In this document: positions 6,789-10,359 of the stretch, one piece after another
Numbering within the stretch: the stretch's first letter is position 1
Layout: each line of letters opens with the position of its first letter
Assembly (NCBI GenBank): GCA_964460755.1
Contig: CAYWQL010000038.1
Coordinates: 1 to 10,359 of the forward strand
DNA: 10,359 bases
Reading direction: 5' to 3'
Origin: JAYFNU01 sp964460755
Lineage (GTDB): Bacteria; Bacillota; Clostridia; Oscillospirales; Ruminococcaceae
The notes under the pieces: model-generated
The model's input: the letters and a program-made list of their open reading frames with translations, nothing else
Databases searched by the model: none
Told to the model about the DNA's origin: nothing
Position numbers and translations under genes: made by a program

Positions 6789-6791
6789 TTC
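6763..6791 (-). promoter_or_regulatory. Possible sigma-G/F-type promoter of the DUF421-DUF4363 operon
   Basis: On the minus strand, GAATA (6791-6787) fully matches the forespore -35 consensus GHATR. It is followed by 17 bases and AATAATA (6769-6763), which matches CATAHTA at 6 of 7 positions. The predicted start near 6756 would include the AGGTGA ribosome-binding site and give a leader of about 16 bases before the TTG start. The region is AT-rich, so chance matches are possible. Confidence 0.42.
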
Positions 6792-6807
6792 AAAACGAAA
6801 CGATTTC

Positions 6808-6814
6808 AAAGGAG
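6808..6814 (+). promoter_or_regulatory. Ribosome-binding site that decides the gerAA start
   Basis: AAAGGAG lies 7 bases before ATG 6822. The nearer ATG at 6817 is in another frame and stops after two codons. The frame also opens at TTG 6756, but that would place the start inside the promoter. Confidence 0.8.
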
Positions 6815-6821
6815 CAATGGA

Positions 6822-8297
6822 ATGATAGAAAACGACAGGCTTTTTAAAAGCGTAGACGGCAACGTAAAAAAAATAAGAAGTCTTTGCGCTTCACAGGATA
6901 TTGTAATTACCCCCGTTGATGCGGGCGGATTTTCTGCGGTTGGTATATGGTGCGACGGAATGGTTAATATGACGCTTTTACTTGAGCAGTTTTATAAAAG
7001 AATTGCAAAAATACAAAAAAATGATTTCTCGTCGCCGTGCGAGCTTGTTGAGCATCTTTCGGCTAAAAATCCGCTTGTGCTCGATTGTAAAAAGCTCGAG
7101 AGCTTCGACGAGCTTCTATATTCGACTATGTCGGGCGCTGTCGTACTCGTTGTTGACGGCTGTGATAAGGCGGTTGCGGTCGGTGTTCCGGGATACAGCT
7201 ATCGCGCTATATCCGAAAGCTATACCGAGGAAAACGTTCGCTCATCGCGTGAGGGCTTTGCCGAACCGCTTAAGGTTAATATGACGCTTATCAGACGACG
7301 ACTTAAGAGCAAAAATCTCGTTTTCAAAACAACCCACGTCGGTTCAGTAAGCAACACGGAGGTTACCGTCGTTTATCTCGACGACCGGGTGAACAAAAAA
7401 ATGATTGCTTCAATTATGAAACGCTTAAACGAGATTAATCTTGAAATGGTGCTCGAAAGCGGATTTATTGAACCCTTTTTTGAAAACTCAAGAGCTTCGT
7501 TTTTTTCTGGAACCGGACACACCGAACGCCCCGACACGCTTTGCGGAAAGCTTCGGGAGGGAAGAGTGGGTATTCTTGTCGACGGAACGCCATTTGCTAT
7601 TATTATTCCTTTCCTTTTTACTGAAAACTTTCAAAGCTTTGACGATTATACCAACAAGCCCTACTACACAAGCTTCATCAGAATAGTAAAATACATCTCC
7701 TTTTTCCTTTCGATTTTTCTTCCCGGAATATACGTCGCCGTAGCATGCTTTAACCCCGAGCTTATACCTGCAAAGCTCCTTTTTAGCATAGCGGTTTCGC
7801 AGCGCTCGACGCCTCTACCGCTTATGCTCGAGGCAATATTCATCACTATTATTTATGAAATAGTGCGAGAGGCCGGTCTTAGGCTTCCTCGACCCGTAGG
7901 ACACGCCGTAAGCCTTATCGGAGCGCTCGTCGTAGGTGAAGCGGCGGTCAACGCTGGAATTATTGGTTCGCCAATGGTAATGGTTGTGGCGATAACGGCA
8001 ATAAGCTCTTTTACAATACCGCTTCTCTATGAGCCCATTACGGTGCTTCGTTTTATCTTTATTATCATTGGCGGACTTTTCGGCATTGCCGGTCTGGCGC
8101 TTGGCTTATGCGTTCTTCTTCTAAATATCTGTTCGATTAACACCTACGGAGTGCCCTATGCCGCAATGCTTTCGCCCTATTCAAAGACGCTTTTTATGGA
8201 CGGGATAATTAAACGAGGCTGGGAAACGCTTGAGGACGACAGGGTGCGGTTATCTGAGCTCAACGGCGCGAATTTAAAGGGTGACAAAAATGAATGA
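6822..8297 (+). CDS. gerAA: GerA-family spore germination protein, A subunit
   Basis: This is the A subunit of a nutrient germinant receptor in the spore inner membrane; recent work on the B. subtilis receptor indicates that this subunit forms an ion channel. The protein has 491 residues, within the family range. The N-terminal soluble half carries REGFAEPL (143-150), LIRRRLKSKNL (156-166), ERPDTL (235-240) and EGRVGILVDGTPFAIIIPFLF (246-266), all strongly typical of PF03323. The membrane half starts near 288 and includes SIFLPGIYVAV (297-307), TPLPLMLEAI (330-339, containing the family P-x-x-x-E pattern) and RPVGHAVSLIGALVVGEAAV (357-376). The hydrophilic C-tail (460-491) is cytoplasmic. Start ATG 6822 is set by AAAGGAG (6808-6814). 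It overlaps gerAB by 8 bases. The germinant cannot be predicted from sequence. The symbol names the family; the specific receptor type is unknown. Confidence 0.95.
   Translation: MIENDRLFKSVDGNVKKIRSLCASQDIVITPVDAGGFSAVGIWCDGMVNMTLLLEQFYKRIAKIQKNDFSSPCELVEHLSAKNPLVLDCKKLESFDELLYSTMSGAVVLVVDGCDKAVAVGVPGYSYRAISESYTEENVRSSREGFAEPLKVNMTLIRRRLKSKNLVFKTTHVGSVSNTEVTVVYLDDRVNKKMIASIMKRLNEINLEMVLESGFIEPFFENSRASFFSGTGHTERPDTLCGKLREGRVGILVDGTPFAIIIPFLFTENFQSFDDYTNKPYYTSFIRIVKYISFFLSIFLPGIYVAVACFNPELIPAKLLFSIAVSQRSTPLPLMLEAIFITIIYEIVREAGLRLPRPVGHAVSLIGALVVGEAAVNAGIIGSPMVMVVAITAISSFTIPLLYEPITVLRFIFIIIGGLFGIAGLALGLCVLLLNICSINTYGVPYAAMLSPYSKTLFMDGIIKRGWETLEDDRVRLSELNGANLKGDKNE
8276..8284 (+). promoter_or_regulatory. 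Ribosome-binding site that decides the gerAB start
   Basis: AAAGGGTGA lies 5 bases before ATG 8290. The in-frame GTG at 8281 falls inside this site and is therefore unlikely to be the start. Confidence 0.7.
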
Positions 8298-9318
8298 TTT
8301 TACCTCAAAAATAAGTGCAAGACAACTGTATTGTCTGATTTTTGTGTCGAGAGCAACCGTGATATTTTACAACTCGGCTTTTCTTGACGTTAATGTGACA
8401 GCCGTCGAATATGCCATATCCGCCGTTGTGGGTTTATTTATATTGCTTCTTTTGTCACTCTTAATCGGAAACAAAACTGTCAAGCCCACTATTATAAGCT
8501 CCCCGATTATTAAGGCGGTTTTGGTGCTGTTATACTCGTTCGCTATTGTAGAGGCATTTGTTATTCTTTCTGATTTTTTCAAAAAAATATATAAAAGCGA
8601 CGAACCTGTTATTTTAATGCTTATCCTTTCGGCGGCTGTCGTGTTCTATTCGCTGACAAAGGGAATTGAAGGCTTGGGGCGGCTATCATTTTTAGTAGCG
8701 CTTGTGCTTGCCGTATCCCTTTTAATGATAATTATTTTTAACGCGTCGCGCTTTGATATTACGAAGCTTTCTCAGGTAAGCGACCTGAAGGGCGCGGGAC
8801 TGTGCGCGGCTTTTATAAGACAGTTTGTGTTTTTGCCCGAAATATTTTTGTTGTTTTCCTTTGCGCCATATGTTGATAAGCCTATGAAATACAAAAGTGT
8901 TATAAAGCTTTTTGCCATTGAAACGGTGGTTTTCGTTTTGCTTATGATTTTTTTCGAGGCTGTGCTCGCTCGGCTTGTCTTTATAGAAAAGCTTCCGATA
9001 AATATGCTCTCCTCTCTCGGAGAGTTTTCGGTGCTTCGCCGCCTTGATTCGTCAAGACTTTGCATATTCATTGTCGTAACGCTTGTTAAAATTATGGCGT
9101 TTTCACAAGGGCTAAATATTATCTTTCGGCATAGTGCAAAGGGAAAAAACAGCAGATGTTCAATTTATTGCGTTATGGCGATTCTTGTTTTTCTTATCGC
9201 GCTGTCAACCGTCTTTTTGAAAAACGGGGATAACGTGATTTTTGCGCTTGTTTCTATTGCGTCGATTATATGTTCAGTTGTGATACTCTTTTCAAGTATA
9301 GGGAGAAAAAATGCTTAA
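8290..9318 (+). CDS. gerAB: GerA-family spore germination protein, B subunit (APC-type transporter fold)
   Basis: The B subunit of the germinant receptor is related to amino acid/polyamine/cation permeases and, in characterised receptors, binds the nutrient germinant within the membrane. This 342-residue protein is slightly shorter than the common 360-370 and is almost wholly hydrophobic, with about ten predicted helices. ISARQLYCLIFVSRA (8-22) is the typical family opening, and KGIEGLGRLSFLVAL near 125-139 is the second recognisable block. The region KLPINMLSSLGEFSVLRRLD (about 233-252) resembles the loop before the last helices. The start ATG 8290 overlaps the gerAA stop by 8 bases (8290-8297), implying translational coupling. 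The end overlaps gerAC by 8 bases. Family assignment rests on hydropathy, the N-terminal motif and operon position; ligand identity is unknown. Confidence 0.9.
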   Translation: MNDFTSKISARQLYCLIFVSRATVIFYNSAFLDVNVTAVEYAISAVVGLFILLLLSLLIGNKTVKPTIISSPIIKAVLVLLYSFAIVEAFVILSDFFKKIYKSDEPVILMLILSAAVVFYSLTKGIEGLGRLSFLVALVLAVSLLMIIIFNASRFDITKLSQVSDLKGAGLCAAFIRQFVFLPEIFLLFSFAPYVDKPMKYKSVIKLFAIETVVFVLLMIFFEAVLARLVFIEKLPINMLSSLGEFSVLRRLDSSRLCIFIVVTLVKIMAFSQGLNIIFRHSAKGKNSRCSIYCVMAILVFLIALSTVFLKNGDNVIFALVSIASIICSVVILFSSIGRKNA

Positions 9319-10359
9319 AAAAATTGTAGCGGTTCTCGCGCTTTCATTAACCCTGTCCTCCTGCACCGGCATTTCAAAGGAGCTGTCCGAGCGACTTATT
9401 GTGTCGGCTCTTGGGATTGATTATAAGAACGGAATGTATACGTTAACGGCACTTTGTCTTAGTACAGAAGGGATAAGCAACGAACAAAAGGATTACAATA
9501 CGGAAATAATATCGTGTGAAGCGAAAGAGCTTTACAGTGCTTTTCTTGGGCTGTCGTCGAAAACGGTGAAGGAGATATTTTGGGAGCAAGCGGCGGTTGC
9601 TGTGATTGGAAAGGGAACGGCGGAGGACGTTTGTTTTGATACGATGAAATTCTTAATCTATAACGAAAGTCTTCGAATAAATATGAATGTTTTTTTAGCT
9701 GAGAATACGGCAGCTGAGCTTTTGAAGCTGCCTGCGTCGGGCGGAGGAGCCATAACTGCTGAAATAGAAGAGCTTTTGGAAAACAAACCGGATGGCTACG
9801 ACTTTAAGGTTGAGCTTTACGATATTGCAAGCGGTGTATTCAGCAGCGGCGTGACGGGGTTTATACCGATTGTTTCTCCTATAGAGGAGGAAGTGAAAGG
9901 TCAGGAAAAAGAAGCGGAAAAGGGCTATAGAATAGCTGTAAAAGAGCTTGCGATAATCGACAAAAATAAGGTTGTCGGAAGGGCGACGGGCAACGCTTTA
10001 ACGGGAATAATGCTTTTAAAAAACAGAGCCGAAAGCGTTCGCTTTACCTTTTCGAAGGAAGGCGCCTCGTTTTATGCGAACGCATACAATCCCTTCGTCA
10101 TTATTTCGTCGGCTGAAAATGAAAATGCCGTTGTTGTCGAGCTGTTTTCTTGTGTTAAGCTTGACGCTGCAGACGGTAAACACGACAAAAAACAGCTTAA
10201 TATAATCGTCAAAGAAAAGCTTAATAACATAGTTGAAACAGCATATGAATACTGTTATTTTGAGCTTGGGGTCGACCTTTTTAATTTTGATTATTTTTCA
10301 AAAAGTGACGATAAAGAAAAGACACTTAAAATAAACTTAAACACAAACGTGAATTTGTC
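9311..10359 (+). CDS. gerAC: GerA-family spore germination lipoprotein, C subunit (3' end outside window)
   Basis: The C subunit of the germinant receptor is a lipoprotein on the outer face of the spore inner membrane. The ATG at 9311 is preceded by AGGGAG (9300-9305) at 5 bases and overlaps gerAB by 8 bases. The frame stays open to the window end: 349 complete codons, against about 370-400 for the family, so only a short tail is missing. Residues 1-18 are a lipoprotein signal peptide (MLKK, hydrophobic core, lipobox LSSC with C18 as the lipid-modified residue). ISKELSERLIVSALGIDYKN (21-40) and RINMNVFLAENTAAELL (near 122-138) are typical of the N-terminal domain. The segment YRIAVKELAIIDKNKVVGRA and the following LTGIMLLKNR correspond to the conserved middle domain. 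Confidence 0.93.
   Translation, partial: MLKKIVAVLALSLTLSSCTGISKELSERLIVSALGIDYKNGMYTLTALCLSTEGISNEQKDYNTEIISCEAKELYSAFLGLSSKTVKEIFWEQAAVAVIGKGTAEDVCFDTMKFLIYNESLRINMNVFLAENTAAELLKLPASGGGAITAEIEELLENKPDGYDFKVELYDIASGVFSSGVTGFIPIVSPIEEEVKGQEKEAEKGYRIAVKELAIIDKNKVVGRATGNALTGIMLLKNRAESVRFTFSKEGASFYANAYNPFVIISSAENENAVVVELFSCVKLDAADGKHDKKQLNIIVKEKLNNIVETAYEYCYFELGVDLFNFDYFSKSDDKEKTLKINLNTNVNL

Noticed and set aside
6756..6821. N-terminal extension of GerAA from TTG 6756
   Set aside because: It would start inside the promoter region without a ribosome-binding site, and the extra 22 basic residues do not resemble the family. ATG 6822 has AAAGGAG at the right distance.

Overview
The window looks like chromosome from an endospore-forming Firmicute of class Clostridia, probably Ruminococcaceae/Oscillospirales-like. 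The grounds are a complete gerA-type spore germination operon start, clostridial DUF421/DUF4363 genes, strong Shine-Dalgarno sites (AAAGGAG, GGAGGTGA), AT-rich sigma-A promoters and moderate-GC coding sequence. The taxon is inferred from gene content and protein style, not from a marker gene. I see no mobile element, CRISPR array, prophage gene or broken gene.

Left part (1-5752). A tRNA-Ser(GGA), cut by the window edge, is read leftwards. It is divergent from a rightward run: asnS (asparaginyl-tRNA synthetase), a subgroup Ic aspartate aminotransferase, a SecD-like and a SecF-like membrane protein overlapping by 4 bases, and nrdR. Both divergent units have clear sigma-A promoters with 17-base spacers at 92-161. 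No convincing terminator separates the rightward genes, so they may be one long transcript. It combines asparagine/aspartate metabolism and tRNA charging with a protein-export accessory and the ribonucleotide reductase repressor. The SecD/SecF pair is clearly family-related but has lost signature residues, including the membrane Asp used for proton coupling in SecD.

Middle (5749-6749, minus strand). A two-gene operon encodes a DUF421 (YetF-like) membrane protein followed by a DUF4363 protein, overlapping by ATGA. It converges on nrdR, with the two stop codons sharing the bases TTAA inside a small hairpin.

Right part (6822-10359). A GerA-family operon is transcribed divergently from the DUF421 gene: gerAA, gerAB and gerAC (the last cut at the window end), with 8-base overlaps between successive genes. 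Together these form the A, B and C subunits of a nutrient germinant receptor in the spore inner membrane. The 72-base intergenic region can be read as two overlapping, face-to-face forespore-type (sigma-G/F) promoters, one for each operon. This supports the idea that the DUF421/DUF4363 pair is a spore-membrane partner of the germination receptor, and it is the most interesting hypothesis in the window.
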